Below are positions 36,360 through 45,878 of a stretch of 64,000 nucleotides of DNA, in pieces. The stretch comes from an uncultured Bacteroidales bacterium. Lineage in GTDB: Bacteria > Bacteroidota > Bacteroidia > Bacteroidales > P3. The notes beneath the pieces are model-generated. The model made no database searches and was not told the DNA's origin. It worked only from the letters and a program-made list of their open reading frames with translations. A program made the position numbers and the translations under genes. How positions within the stretch are numbered: the first letter of the stretch is position 1; each line of letters starts with the position of its first letter. The stretch spans positions 1-64,000 of the forward strand of contig CAMUZR010000013.1 in assembly GCA_947165255.1 (NCBI GenBank), read 5' to 3'.

Positions 36360-39038
36360 ATGTCCATTAATCGCACCAAACTCTTTTCAGCCATAGCGCT
36401 GATGTTTTTCTTATGCACCACATCCGTGGCCATCGCACAGCCGGGCGGCGGTCCAGGCGGCCATCCCATGGGTCCACCTCCGGGAGGGCGAAACGGCGGC
36501 CGTCCCTCGATGAGCGACCGCGAGCGTATGCGCAAACAATACCAGGCCATGAAGGCAGCAGAGCAGTCGCAGCAGGTTAGGCAGAAGAAAAGAGTACAGG
36601 AGGGCGATGTGTTCAAGGTCATAGGCACCCTGCAGGATAGCACAAATAACGACCCCATTCCCTATGTGAATGTTGCCATATTGGATGCCGCCGACTCTTC
36701 CTTCATCAAAGGCAGCATCACCGACCTGAACGGATATTTCGAGGTGACCAATGTGCCGCAGGGCGATAAGTTTTTGAGGGTTTCCGCCATCGGCTACAAG
36801 AACACACTGGTCCCCTTCACGGTGACAAATAATACCGCCCTAGGCACTGTCAAATTGGCTCCTGGTGCCACCCAGCTGAAGGAGGTGAACATCACGGCGG
36901 CCCGCCCGCTATATGCCATGGACGGCGAGAAAATGATATATAACGTCGCCGACGACCCCACCATTCAGACCGGCACCACGAGCGACGCCCTCCAGAACGC
37001 TCCCGGAGTGGAGGTGGACATCGAGGGCAACATCACCCTGCGAGGAGTGTCGAGTGTAGAGATTTGGGTGAACGACAAACCCTCCAAGCTGACCGAAGAG
37101 AACCTGAAGACCTACCTGGAAACCCTGCCGGCCAATGCGCTGGACCGCATTGAGACCATCACCAACCCTTCGGCCAAGTATGCCACTAGCGCCGATGCGG
37201 TTATCAACATCATCACCTCGGCCTATATCAAGAGCAACCACTTTATCAGCTTCGGCGTCAACGGCGCCACCCAGCCGTTTGTCTCTCCGTGGCTCTCTTA
37301 CACATGGGCCAATGAGAAATTGTCTGTGAATGTCTATGTCAGCGGACGCTATAACTACACCAGCCGCAACGGGTGGAGCAGAACGACCTACCGCAGAGAC
37401 AGCGAGGAAACCGAATTTGCCGACGAAAAGCGTTACGACACCACGGCCACCGAAAGTTATAACACCGAGAGCGACAATCGCCGATACAACGGCAATTTCT
37501 TTGCCAATCTCAGCTATGCCATTGACAGCATGACCGATATCGAGGTGATGGGGCACGGCAATTTCAGCTACAGCCTCAACAATAATTTCCTTCAGCGCAA
37601 CCGTACCGACTATATTTCAAACTATGAGTATTTCTATGTCGACACCAACCGTACCCACGGACATAATGGTTTTGGTATGTTCGGTGTGGATTTCACCCAC
37701 AAGTTCGACAAAAAGGGGCACAATATTCGCGCCAGCATACACGAGAACTTCAATGGCGGATTCAGCCAGAACGACTTTATTCGGCTCTTCACTACCACTT
37801 ACACCTTGGGGCCTAATTATGACAAGGCCTATATCGACAACAACAGGTCTAACAATCTGAGCGCCGACATCCGCTACAACCGCCCCTACAGCGAGAACGG
37901 AGAGTTCTCTTTTGGCCTCGGCTATGGGCACAGGTATATCTGGCGGACCTATAATGTATACGACAGCGCGTCCAGCACAAACGTTCGCGACCTGCTGCGC
38001 AGCTATGACTTTCTCGACCACGAGAACTCGGTTGAAGCCGACATCGAATGGACACGCCGTTGGGGCGGGTTCACCCTTGAGCTGGGACTCGGCACTCAGT
38101 ATGAGAATGTCGACTTCAGCTATACCGGCAGCCCCGTCTACCCCTTCACTAACGACGACACGGTTTGCAACTTCCTTACCTTTACCCCTTCGGTCCACCT
38201 CTCCTACCGCACGGAGAGCATGCACAATTTCAAGCTGAACTACACCCTGCGTATGCGTCGCCCGTCAGAGGAGAACATCACCACCTACAAGCGTTATTCA
38301 CTGGACGGCTATTCCATCGGCAACCGCGACTTGCTTGGCGTCTATGCCATCACCCACAATGCCGAAATTGGCTGGAACAAATATTATATGTCCTTCGGCA
38401 ACATCGGTATTGAAGGCTACGCCCGGCTCAGCACGAACGAAATCGACAACCTGACTTCTTCCACCGAGGAGGACGACCCCATCTTGAACCGTATTGTACA
38501 GTTCACCGTGCCCTACAATATGGGGCAGTCGCACCGCTTTGGAGGAACGGCATTTGTCACCTACCGTCCCAGCGGGTTCATGAACGTGAGGCTCTACGCA
38601 AATGTTTATAACTATGGCTATGTTTTGGACCAACCTGGCAAAAACACCATTTCCGACGCGATGACTTCGTGGAGTTTGCGGCTGAACACATGGGTGAAGC
38701 TTTGGGACAAATACCAAGTCTTTGCTTCTGCCAATTACTCCTCCCCCACTATCAGTCTGGCCGCAAAGCGCTCGGCGCGCTACTACCTCAACTGCGGTGT
38801 CCGTGCAGATTTCTTTAAAAGGAAGCTTTCGGCATACCTGAATGTTCAGGATATTTTCAACTGGGGCAAGACTATTGGCTCCGGCTCAAGCAACACCAAC
38901 CCCTACCTTCAGAGCGAGAGCAATAGCTACACTATTAACAGCCGCTACATTTCGGCCGGTATCACGCTCCGTTTTGGTAAGATGGAGCTGGAGAACAGGG
39001 CAAAGGTGGGCTCGGAAGAGACTTCTACAGCCGAGTAG
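36360..39038 (+). CDS. Outer-membrane beta-barrel protein with CarboxypepD_reg and plug-like domains (TonB-receptor-like)
   Basis: An 892-residue outer-membrane protein. The signal peptide ends near SVAIAQ. A Gly/Pro-rich stretch (about residues 23-45) and a charged Gln/Arg-rich helix follow. Residues about 85-175 are a CarboxypepD_reg-like beta-sandwich (VIGTLQDSTNNDPIPYVNVA). Then comes a plug-like domain (LQNAPGVEVDIEGNITLRG, ETITNPSAKYATSADAVINI) and a long barrel of the OMP_b-brl_3 kind. Such proteins resemble TonB-dependent transporters but often lack a TonB box; none was seen. The ligand is unknown. Confidence 0.85.
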   Translation: MSINRTKLFSAIALMFFLCTTSVAIAQPGGGPGGHPMGPPPGGRNGGRPSMSDRERMRKQYQAMKAAEQSQQVRQKKRVQEGDVFKVIGTLQDSTNNDPIPYVNVAILDAADSSFIKGSITDLNGYFEVTNVPQGDKFLRVSAIGYKNTLVPFTVTNNTALGTVKLAPGATQLKEVNITAARPLYAMDGEKMIYNVADDPTIQTGTTSDALQNAPGVEVDIEGNITLRGVSSVEIWVNDKPSKLTEENLKTYLETLPANALDRIETITNPSAKYATSADAVINIITSAYIKSNHFISFGVNGATQPFVSPWLSYTWANEKLSVNVYVSGRYNYTSRNGWSRTTYRRDSEETEFADEKRYDTTATESYNTESDNRRYNGNFFANLSYAIDSMTDIEVMGHGNFSYSLNNNFLQRNRTDYISNYEYFYVDTNRTHGHNGFGMFGVDFTHKFDKKGHNIRASIHENFNGGFSQNDFIRLFTTTYTLGPNYDKAYIDNNRSNNLSADIRYNRPYSENGEFSFGLGYGHRYIWRTYNVYDSASSTNVRDLLRSYDFLDHENSVEADIEWTRRWGGFTLELGLGTQYENVDFSYTGSPVYPFTNDDTVCNFLTFTPSVHLSYRTESMHNFKLNYTLRMRRPSEENITTYKRYSLDGYSIGNRDLLGVYAITHNAEIGWNKYYMSFGNIGIEGYARLSTNEIDNLTSSTEEDDPILNRIVQFTVPYNMGQSHRFGGTAFVTYRPSGFMNVRLYANVYNYGYVLDQPGKNTISDAMTSWSLRLNTWVKLWDKYQVFASANYSSPTISLAAKRSARYYLNCGVRADFFKRKLSAYLNVQDIFNWGKTIGSGSSNTNPYLQSESNSYTINSRYISAGITLRFGKMELENRAKVGSEETSTAE

Positions 39039-39124
39039 CACCCTTGGCTCGGCACAGTCGCGCTTTGTAGCGACCCCTCCCTACGGTTGTGCGCCAAAGG
39101 ACAGACCAGAACGTAAGCGCAAGT

Positions 39125-39166
39125 AATCCCAGGAGTATTTGAGTAAACTCACTCCTGGGATTTTTC
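39125..39166 (+). terminator. Rho-independent terminator
   Basis: AATCCCAGGAGT (39125-39136) pairs with ACTCCTGGGATT (39151-39162), with an inner GAGT/ACTC pair, and is followed by T residues. It ends the beta-barrel gene. Confidence 0.9.
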
Positions 39167-39318
39167 TACCCATGGGGGAATCGTTAGTTTTTATTTCACA
39201 CGTGCGAGAGCGGATGGCTTGTGGCAGTTGGGAAATATCTCCTCTGTGAACATGCCGAAGATTACCGCTTGAGCATTCTGCGATAGGGGGGGGCACCCAG
39301 TGGGCAAATCTGATTTAG

Positions 39319-39459
39319 GAAAAGAGGTTTCCCAAGCCCAAACGCTGGCTCACATTCGACATTGAAAGATTGGATGGCGAATGGTTATTCTGGTCGTATT
39401 CTTATCCTGCTGGACACTGGGACACTTGTGAAATGAAACGCATTTCCATACCCGGATAG
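39319..39459 (+). pseudogene. Possible 47-codon gene fragment without start
   Basis: After an in-frame TAG at 39316 the frame stays open for 46 residues and reads as plausible protein (KRFPKPKRWLTFDIERL, then WSYSYPAGHWDTCEMKRI) before a TAG. There is no start codon at its head. The aromatic-rich ending is unlike the noise of other frames here. It may be the remnant of a lost gene. The rest of the roughly 500-base gap 39039-39533 holds only two terminators. Confidence 0.3.
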
Positions 39460-39495
39460 CACAGCTGTAAAAAATAGGGGTAGCCATAGGCAATT

Positions 39496-39531
39496 AAAAA
39501 AGGGACATCATTGATATGATATCCCTTTTTT
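39496..39531 (-). terminator. Bidirectional terminator downstream of tRNA-Gln
   Basis: AAAAAAGGGA and TCCCTTTTTT form a hairpin with an inner ATCA/TGAT pair. It lies 2 bases past the 3' end of the minus-strand tRNA gene. Confidence 0.85.
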
Positions 39532-39533
39532 GT

Positions 39534-39603
39534 TGTCCATCCAGGACTCGAACCTAGACTGGCTGATCCAGAGTCAGATGTGCTACCATTACACCAATGG
39601 ACA
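39534..39603 (-). tRNA. tRNA-Gln (anticodon CTG)
   Basis: Read on the minus strand, the 70-base gene has a perfect 7-bp acceptor stem (TGTCCAT/ATGGACA), a D-arm, an anticodon loop CTCTGGA with anticodon CTG, and a T-arm CTAGG-TTCGAGT-CCTGG. The first anticodon-stem pair is a T-C mismatch. U1-A72 is characteristic of glutamine tRNAs. CCA is not encoded. Confidence 0.93.
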
Positions 39604-39652
39604 ATCTTGTTGCTTTCCTTAAAAGCGGCTTTTTTTCTCTCGAAAGCGGGTG

Positions 39653-39683
39653 CAAAAGTACTAATTTTTTCTCAATTTGCAAA
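39653..39683 (-). promoter_or_regulatory. Promoter of tRNA-Gln (TTTG-N19-TACTTTTG)
   Basis: On the minus strand TTTG (39683-39680) is followed after 19 bases by TACTTTTG (39660-39653). It lies 50 bases upstream of the tRNA and matches the Bacteroidota primary-sigma consensus in both boxes and spacing. Confidence 0.82.
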
Positions 39684-39943
39684 TATTTTTTTTATTTTTT
39701 TTATTTACACACTGATAATCAATGTGATATTTTTATTGTAAAGATTTGATTCGATTCAATATTTTATATTTTTTCCTCTGCGGAAAAGCCAATTTGGACA
39801 TAATATATTCCTGTTGTATTAGCGAAAAAAGTGCCTATTGTCCACTCCTATTCTCTCGAAAAAAACAGTGCAAAAATATAGTAGGATTTAGAAACAATAA
39901 AAAAAGAAAGCATACGTTATCACGAAAAAGAATTGTAGAGACG

Positions 39944-40276
39944 ATGAAAAGATTCTGCCAGACGCTAACACTAGTTCCCGACGAAGAGCTCATAAGAAAG
40001 TACATCGAGGCGCATTCTCATGTATGGCCAGAGGTAATGGCCGGCCAAAGGGAAGTCGGAATCCTCGATATGCAGATTTACCGTTATGGAAATCAGGTGT
40101 TTATGATTTGCGATACGGTTGATGAATTTGATTGGGAAAGAGATATGGCACGTTTGGCAAAGCTTCCTCGGCAGGCTGAGTGGGAGGCATTTGTTGCCCA
40201 GTGCCAAGGTTGCGACCCCACGGCATCGTCGGCAGACAAATGGCATTTAATGGAGAAAATATTCCAATTGTCATAA
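39944..40276 (+). CDS. RhaM-family L-rhamnose/L-fucose mutarotase
   Basis: A 110-residue protein of the L-rhamnose mutarotase family (DUF718). Typical parts are MKRFCQTLTLVPDEELIRKY, the AHSHVWPEV stretch with the conserved His and Trp, and MQIYRYGNQVFMICD. The family interconverts anomers of L-rhamnose, and some members act on L-fucose. The start at 39944 was chosen because the fold begins there; the in-frame ATG at 39746 lies in AT-rich leader. Its position near a fucose permease/GDP-fucose operon makes L-fucose a plausible substrate. Confidence 0.82.
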   Translation: MKRFCQTLTLVPDEELIRKYIEAHSHVWPEVMAGQREVGILDMQIYRYGNQVFMICDTVDEFDWERDMARLAKLPRQAEWEAFVAQCQGCDPTASSADKWHLMEKIFQLS

Positions 40277-40308
40277 CCACTCCTAACCTAATAAATCGCA
40301 TAAGAGAC

Positions 40309-40779
40309 ATGGCTAAAAAAACATTTTGGAAAAGTAATCTTTTTAAAGTACTACTGTTTTTCGTTGTCTTTCTGATCATTGCTTTCTTTGGCGGTATCCT
40401 ATTCGATTGGGGCTACCGCTTTAGGAAACGTACCATTTTCCTGCGAGGCACATACATGTCCATTGCTGTCATCTGGGTAGTTGGATGCATTTGGTGGATT
40501 TCATATCGCTTCAGATTTGGAGATAAATGGAGAGGAATGATTGAGGACTTCTATGCCCACCAGGAGGATTTCGAGAGGGATATGTCGAAGGAATATCAGG
40601 TTCTGCTGTCTAAATACCCTATTGCAGTAGCACAATATGAGTCAAAATGTTGGAAACAGAATCCCCGTCCCACAAATGTGGAGATAATGGACAATGCACT
40701 AAAGATAAGCGATTCGGAGTGGGAAGAGCGGGAAAAGGAAGCCAAAGAAAAGCTTAACGGTCGCCTTGAGAAACACTAG
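40309..40779 (+). CDS. Two-helix membrane protein of unknown function
   Basis: A 156-residue protein starting MAKKTFWKSNLFKVLLFF, with two membrane helices (residues about 12-30 and 48-64) and a charged cytosolic C-terminal domain of 90 residues rich in Glu and Lys that is probably helical. It starts 32 bases after the mutarotase gene and may be cotranscribed. I do not recognise a family. Confidence 0.6.
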   Translation: MAKKTFWKSNLFKVLLFFVVFLIIAFFGGILFDWGYRFRKRTIFLRGTYMSIAVIWVVGCIWWISYRFRFGDKWRGMIEDFYAHQEDFERDMSKEYQVLLSKYPIAVAQYESKCWKQNPRPTNVEIMDNALKISDSEWEEREKEAKEKLNGRLEKH

Positions 40780-40813
40780 GTTGAAAAAAAGTTGATAAAA
40801 TCGTTGAAAAAAA

Positions 40814-40844
40814 GTTGTCAATTAAAAATTTATTTGTATTTTTG
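40814..40844 (+). promoter_or_regulatory. Promoter of the 53-residue peptide gene
   Basis: GTTG (40814-40817), 19 bases, then TATTTTTG (40837-40844): a near-consensus Bacteroidota promoter giving a leader of about 95 bases that contains a long AT-rich stretch. Confidence 0.72.
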
Positions 40845-40942
40845 CAAATGACTTAAACGATATGGAGTGCATACATCATATTGTTTTAGAGTCGTTTAGT
40901 AAATATATTTATTAACAACAAAAAATTTTTTAAAGAAAGGAA

Positions 40943-41104
40943 ATGAAAAACATTAAGACAGCCTACATGGCTCCTATGGTTGAGGTTCTCAACGCCCGCG
41001 TTGAGAAGGGTTTTGCTGGTTCTACCGTTACTCCCGACTCTGATGGTCCTGTCAACCCCCGCATGACTGGTGGTTACAAAGCCGTTGACATTGACTTCGA
41101 CTAA
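40943..41104 (+). CDS. 53-residue peptide with strong-expression codons
   Basis: A short gene beginning MKNIKTAYMAPMVEVLNARV with a Gly/Ser break (KGFAGST) and an acidic end (AVDIDFD). All five glycines use GGT and five of six valines use GTT, unlike the C-ending codons of neighbouring genes; such a set is typical of very highly expressed genes. It has its own promoter and a terminator 21 bases after the stop. The layout (basic start, YMAP, V/L stretch, GS) resembles small uncharacterised peptides common in Bacteroidales. Function unknown; a ribosomally made secreted or modified peptide is one possibility. Confidence 0.72.
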   Translation: MKNIKTAYMAPMVEVLNARVEKGFAGSTVTPDSDGPVNPRMTGGYKAVDIDFD

Positions 41105-41125
41105 AGGAGCAAAATTAGGTAAAGC

Positions 41126-41160
41126 AAAAGAGCCTCCACTGAGGGGGCTCTTTTGTTTTT
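41126..41160 (+). terminator. Rho-independent terminator after the peptide gene
   Basis: AAAAGAGCCTCC (41126-41137) pairs with GGGGGCTCTTTT (41143-41154) and continues into T residues. Confidence 0.92.
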
Positions 41161-41211
41161 CTATGGTGACACACACCCGTTCTTCGCTTATTATTAGCAT
41201 TCAATTCAAAT

Positions 41212-41253
41212 AAAAAGGCGGCTAAAGGTATTAAACCCCTGGCCGCCTTTTCT
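41212..41253 (-). terminator. Terminator at the end of the capsule/fucose operon
   Basis: AAAAAGGCGGC (41212-41222) pairs with GCCGCCTTTT (41242-41251). It lies just past the fcl stop on the minus strand and has T-tracts on both strands, so it can stop transcription from either side. Confidence 0.85.
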
Positions 41254-41283
41254 TTACAATAGAGATAGCGTTTATAGTGACTG

Positions 41284-42225
41284 CTAGCGCTCTGCTCTTG
41301 TCGGATTGTTCAAAAAATCTTGGTATGTCAATCGGATACCTTCTTCAAGTTCGGTCTTGTATTTCCAACCTAATTGGGTTGCCTTTGAAACATCTAAAAG
41401 TTTGCGTGGGGTTCCGTTGGGTCGAGTTGGATCCCATTTTATCTTACCTTCGTACCCCACTATCTTTGCCACAATCTCGGTAAGTGCTTTTATAGATAGT
41501 TCTTTACCCGTTCCCGCATTCACAGTCTCTATTCCACTATAATGATTCATTAGATATACACAGAGATTTGCCAAGTCGTCCACATAAAGAAACTCTCGAA
41601 GGGGGGATCCGTCGCCCCAGCAAGTGACTTCAGGCGATCCGTTTATTTTTGCCTCATGAAATCTTCTAATCAAAGCAGGTAAAACGTGGCTATGCTCTGG
41701 ATGATAGTTATCATTCGGCCCATATAAGTTTGTCGGCATCACACTGATGTAATTGGTTCCGTACTGCTTGTTAAGATATTCGCAATACTTTAGACCGCTG
41801 ATTTTTGCCAAAGCATAGGCCTCGTTTGTCTTTTCAAGTTCACCTGACAGCAAACAGGATTCTTTCATCGGCTGAGGGGCAAGGCGGGGATAGATGCAAC
41901 TACTTCCCAGAAACTCCAATTTCTTGCATCCGTTCTTCCACGCAGCGTGAATCACATTCATCTCTAGAATCATATTGTCATACATAAAATCGGCCAAAGC
42001 GGACTGATTAGCCACAATTCCTCCGACTTTTGCAGCTGCCAAGAAGACAAACTCAGGCTTCTCCTTAGCAAAGAAATCATTCACAGCCTGCTGATTACAT
42101 AGGTCCAACTCAGCATGAGTCCTGGTGACAAGTTTGGTATAACCTTGCCTATGCAGCTCTCTTACTATCGCCGAACCGACCATGCCTTTGTGCCCAGCCA
42201 CATATATTTTTGAGTCCTGTTCCAT
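41284..42225 (-). CDS. fcl: GDP-L-fucose synthase
   Basis: A 313-residue NADPH-dependent epimerase/reductase that makes GDP-L-fucose from GDP-4-keto-6-deoxymannose. It has the Rossmann motif [13 protein letters not shown], the catalytic Ser/Tyr/Lys in FLGSSCIYP and [13 protein letters not shown], and the family stretch [19 protein letters not shown]. It is the last gene of the gmd-kinase fusion-fucP-fcl set. Confidence 0.95.
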   Translation of the reverse strand: MEQDSKIYVAGHKGMVGSAIVRELHRQGYTKLVTRTHAELDLCNQQAVNDFFAKEKPEFVFLAAAKVGGIVANQSALADFMYDNMILEMNVIHAAWKNGCKKLEFLGSSCIYPRLAPQPMKESCLLSGELEKTNEAYALAKISGLKYCEYLNKQYGTNYISVMPTNLYGPNDNYHPEHSHVLPALIRRFHEAKINGSPEVTCWGDGSPLREFLYVDDLANLCVYLMNHYSGIETVNAGTGKELSIKALTEIVAKIVGYEGKIKWDPTRPNGTPRKLLDVSKATQLGWKYKTELEEGIRLTYQDFLNNPTRAER

Positions 42226-42256
42226 ATATAAGGTCCTTTTAGTTCTGACAGTGTAT

Positions 42257-43453
42257 TTAACCAGCTCTCCTTACCACAAAGAAAGAAAAGGCTGCTACTA
42301 CTAAATAGCAAAATAACGGTACTATAAAGCCTACAGCCATCTTTGCTTCACCCAATGCACCCATTATAACTGGCGCAATAGCCCCACCTACAATAGTCAT
42401 TATCAGATAGGACGAGCCTTTTTTTGTGTTTTGCGCATTTAATCCACGCAGCGATATGGCGAATATAGTCGGGAACATAATGGCTTCAAAAAGGTAATTC
42501 AAGACCAAGGTCACCAAGGATAACATTCCGGTGCCAAAGATGACGAAAACCATGCATACGACTGAACCCATGGCACAAGCCAACAGCAACTTTTCAGCTT
42601 TCACATAACTCATTACCCAACTGCCGATCAATCTTCCCAATAGGAACAGCCCCATACCCCCAAAGGATAACAACAAACCAGCTGTCTGGTTAGACAAATC
42701 AGCATTTTCAGTTACATAATTGATAAAAAAACTGTTCACACCTGTCTGGGCTGCCACATAGAAAAAAAGTGCAGCCATACCCATTACAAAAATAGAGGAC
42801 TTCCAAAGATTCTCAGAGCCTATTTTATCGCCCTCTTCAACTTGATAGATAATCTCTGGCAGTTTCATACGTCCAAACACAGCTGCTATCGTCAACACCA
42901 CTACGCCGATAATCGCGTATGGCAAAGATACAGACCCACTATTACCATCTGTGCCACTGAAGATAACCAGACTCCCTACCATTGGTCCGACAATCCAACC
43001 CAACCCATTCAGCGACTGAGCCAGATTGAGCCTAGCGGGGCCAGACTCCTTATCTCCCAAGACTGTCACATAAGGATTGGCTGAGGTTTCTAGACAGGTA
43101 AGGCCACAGCCAATAATAAACAGACAGAGTAGGAAGAATTCAAACGACATCATTTTCTCCCCCGGAATGAACAAAAGTGCTCCAATTCCATAAAGGGCTA
43201 GCCCTATTATAACTCCTACTTTATAGCCCCATTTCGTGATAATTCTTCCAGCCGGCAATGCCATAATGAAATAACCGCCATAAAGCATACATTGTACTAA
43301 TGCCGACTTGGTCTTAGTTATTTCAAAACCTTCTTGGAAATGCTTATTCAATATATCCAGTATACTGTGAGCAAAGCCCCAAAGAAAGAATAGCGATGCT
43401 ATTAAAATAAAAGGAGCCAAGTACTTCTTATCCACTATTTTTTGTCTCATCAC
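42257..43453 (-). CDS. fucP: L-fucose:H+ symporter (FucP-type MFS permease)
   Basis: A 398-residue inner-membrane transporter with twelve helices. The FucP group motif [14 protein letters not shown] lies after helix 4, and [17 protein letters not shown] follows. Related permeases take up L-fucose or other sugars by proton symport. The gene overlaps the upstream cytidylyltransferase-kinase fusion by 4 bases, which ties uptake to that enzyme. Substrate is inferred from family and context. Confidence 0.85.
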   Translation of the reverse strand: MMRQKIVDKKYLAPFILIASLFFLWGFAHSILDILNKHFQEGFEITKTKSALVQCMLYGGYFIMALPAGRIITKWGYKVGVIIGLALYGIGALLFIPGEKMMSFEFFLLCLFIIGCGLTCLETSANPYVTVLGDKESGPARLNLAQSLNGLGWIVGPMVGSLVIFSGTDGNSGSVSLPYAIIGVVVLTIAAVFGRMKLPEIIYQVEEGDKIGSENLWKSSIFVMGMAALFFYVAAQTGVNSFFINYVTENADLSNQTAGLLLSFGGMGLFLLGRLIGSWVMSYVKAEKLLLACAMGSVVCMVFVIFGTGMLSLVTLVLNYLFEAIMFPTIFAISLRGLNAQNTKKGSSYLIMTIVGGAIAPVIMGALGEAKMAVGFIVPLFCYLVVAAFSFFVVRRAG

Positions 43454-44673
43454 ATCCCTCCTCTTCTGATGGTTATCTCAATTGCCCCTTCAGGAAACGC
43501 CTGTCGGGAAGAGCAGACTAGCACTAAGTAGCCACCTCCACCTGCCCCTGGCATCTTCCAAGCCAAAACACCTGGCATTTTAGAGTACTTGTCTATATAA
43601 TCCTGCACCGTAGGAAGGAAGCTATCGCCAACTGAGTCTATATCCAACTCATTACCTAACACAGTTGGATTCACCATACCAGGGAACATGGACACCTGTG
43701 CGTCAAACGAAGACTTAAACGCCGAAACAAATCCTTTCAGATCCCTCTTCATTATGGCATCCCAGCACTCTGCTGCAGCTTTGGCCAGATTTCTCACCTT
43801 TTCTCCTGTAATAATTTTGTTCTCCACGACTGAGCATCCTGGCCTGCGAGGAAACATTGGAATCATGCAGATATGCTCCTCAAGCCAATGAAGGATTTCC
43901 TCATCCTGGCAGACCTCTATCTTTTCTGGCCAGAAATGATTGTCATAATAATGACGGCATAATCCTGGCACACAAATGCCAATGGCATCCTGTGCCCCAC
44001 TGACGATACCGTCTTCTCGTTCTGGGTGATTCTCGAAACAGAAGACCAACCTCGCCAAAGTCTCAGGATCCATATTGGGCAACTGATACGGCCAAATCCG
44101 TTTGATGACATTTCGGGTCGACGTGCTCAGTCCGCACCGTTCACGAATCTCGAAAGTTGGTTCCAACGATATAGTCAGCGCCCATCCTGGGGCATAACAG
44201 CTCACGTATGGTTGGTCAATCCAAGTCCCTGCCAAATCTAATCGTGTTGGAATTGCCGACTTGCTCTTTTTCAACTCTGTACTTGAGCGAGCCGTCAAAC
44301 CTTCCGACGGTTTTCTTTGCAGCACTACATACTCAATACCATGCTCTTTACAGAACTTTTGCTTCTCTTCATTGCTTCCATCTTCATTCACGACCAACAC
44401 ATCGGGTTTCAACTCCTCCACTGTAGGGACGAAATCCATAATTCCATGCCCCTTATTGATGAATGCATCTTTCACATAGCGGATGCTCTTTACCATGAAC
44501 AATCGTTCCTGCTCAGAATAAACGGTCTTATGATGCTTATAGTCTAAGATTGTTGCATCCGACCCAATCCCTACATAGAGGTCACCATACTGGGCAGCTT
44601 CCCTGAAAAACTCCACATGTCCCGAATGTAGCAAGTCGTAACAGCCGCTGACGAACACTTTCTTCGCACTCAT
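43450..44673 (-). CDS. Cytidylyltransferase-GHMP kinase fusion protein
   Basis: A 407-residue two-domain protein. Residues 1 to about 138 are a TagD/RfaE-like nucleotidylyltransferase with the [14 protein letters not shown] motif and the [16 protein letters not shown] stretch. The remainder is a GHMP kinase with [14 protein letters not shown] at its head, a possible phosphate loop [19 protein letters not shown] and the C-terminal [10 protein letters not shown], resembling HddA and L-fucokinase domains but shorter. It overlaps gmd and fucP by 4 bases each. It could phosphorylate a sugar such as L-fucose at C1 and then nucleotidylate it. Substrate and nucleotide are unknown. Confidence 0.78.
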   Translation of the reverse strand: MSAKKVFVSGCYDLLHSGHVEFFREAAQYGDLYVGIGSDATILDYKHHKTVYSEQERLFMVKSIRYVKDAFINKGHGIMDFVPTVEELKPDVLVVNEDGSNEEKQKFCKEHGIEYVVLQRKPSEGLTARSSTELKKSKSAIPTRLDLAGTWIDQPYVSCYAPGWALTISLEPTFEIRERCGLSTSTRNVIKRIWPYQLPNMDPETLARLVFCFENHPEREDGIVSGAQDAIGICVPGLCRHYYDNHFWPEKIEVCQDEEILHWLEEHICMIPMFPRRPGCSVVENKIITGEKVRNLAKAAAECWDAIMKRDLKGFVSAFKSSFDAQVSMFPGMVNPTVLGNELDIDSVGDSFLPTVQDYIDKYSKMPGVLAWKMPGAGGGGYLVLVCSSRQAFPEGAIEITIRRGGM

Positions 44674-45758
44674 TTGACCACACCTTTCTCTAGATATTCA
44701 GCTAAATTAGTCCTCATTACACCAGCCACATGGTCTGCAGCCACCTTTTGCATATCGTGCTTGATCATAATATGAACTAGCTCTTCAAAAGAGGTTTTCT
44801 GAGGATTCCAACCCAACACTTCTTTTGCCTTTGTGGGGTCTCCTAAAAGGTTGACCACATCCGTCGGCCGATAAAAATCAGGACTTACTGCAACCACTGT
44901 CTTCCTTGTGTTAGCATCAATACCTTTCTCATTTGCCCCCTCTCCTTCCCATCGAATATCAATGCCTACATATTTAAATGCCAGAGTGGCAAATTCACGT
45001 ACTGTATGTTGTACACCAGTGGCGATGACGAAATCTTCTGGTTTGTCTTGCTGCAATATTAACCACATGCACTCTACATAATCCTTAGCATACCCCCAAT
45101 CCCGTAGGCTGGAGAGATTGCCTAGGTAGAGACAATCCTGCTTCCCCTGGGCGATACGAGCTGCGGCCAAAGTGATCTTCCGGGTGACGAAAGTCTCTCC
45201 ACGCCGCTCACTCTCATGATTAAACAAGATACCAGAGCAGCAGTACATATTGTATGCCTCTCGATATTCCTTCACAATCCAATATCCATAGAGCTTAGCC
45301 ACTGCGTAAGGGCTATAGGGGTGAAACGGAGTCAGTTCATTCTGTGGCACCTCCTCTACTTTCCCATAGAGCTCCGAAGTGGAAGCCTGGTAGATCCGGC
45401 AAGTTCCCTCCAACCCACAAGCTCTGACAGCCTCCAACACGCGAAGCACACCGGTAGCGTCCACATTGGCAGTATACTCAGGCGAATCGAACGACACTTG
45501 CACGTGACTCTGCGCAGCCAAGTTATAGATCTCGTCAGGCCGCACCATCCCAACCACTTTCACCAACGACATGGAATCACCCAAATCTCCATAGTGCAAA
45601 TGGAACTGCGGATGCCCCTCCAGATGAGCTATCCGTTCACGGTAATCCACCGACGACCGCCGGATAATACCATGAACCTCGTATCCTTTCTCAATCAAAA
45701 ACTCGGACAGATAGGAACCGTCCTGGCCAGTCACCCCGGTGATAAGCGCTTTCTTCAT
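44670..45758 (-). CDS. gmd: GDP-mannose 4,6-dehydratase
   Basis: A 362-residue short-chain dehydrogenase that converts GDP-D-mannose to GDP-4-keto-6-deoxymannose. The NADP motif [10 protein letters not shown] is at residues 8-17, followed by HGIIRRSS, the catalytic Thr/Glu/Tyr/Lys in [11 protein letters not shown] and [11 protein letters not shown], and [16 protein letters not shown], a GMD signature. It heads the operon gmd, kinase fusion, fucP, fcl, with 4-base overlaps to the next gene. Confidence 0.96.
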   Translation of the reverse strand: MKKALITGVTGQDGSYLSEFLIEKGYEVHGIIRRSSVDYRERIAHLEGHPQFHLHYGDLGDSMSLVKVVGMVRPDEIYNLAAQSHVQVSFDSPEYTANVDATGVLRVLEAVRACGLEGTCRIYQASTSELYGKVEEVPQNELTPFHPYSPYAVAKLYGYWIVKEYREAYNMYCCSGILFNHESERRGETFVTRKITLAAARIAQGKQDCLYLGNLSSLRDWGYAKDYVECMWLILQQDKPEDFVIATGVQHTVREFATLAFKYVGIDIRWEGEGANEKGIDANTRKTVVAVSPDFYRPTDVVNLLGDPTKAKEVLGWNPQKTSFEELVHIMIKHDMQKVAADHVAGVMRTNLAEYLEKGVVK

Positions 45759-45790
45759 AACTCATTTTTATTTGATATAATAAACGAACA

Positions 45791-45815
45791 AGGCCGACAT
45801 TTCTCAATGTCAGCC
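45791..45815 (-). terminator. Probable weak terminator or leader hairpin
   Basis: AGGCCGACATT and AATGTCAGCCT pair with one mismatch around TCTC. It sits between the nucleotidyltransferase stop and the gmd start; on the minus strand the tail is only moderately T-rich. Confidence 0.5.
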
Positions 45816-45878
45816 TATTAACCAAGCACCACCTAATTTTTTCAAAAATATACCCTTTAATCAAATTTTCAACTTATG

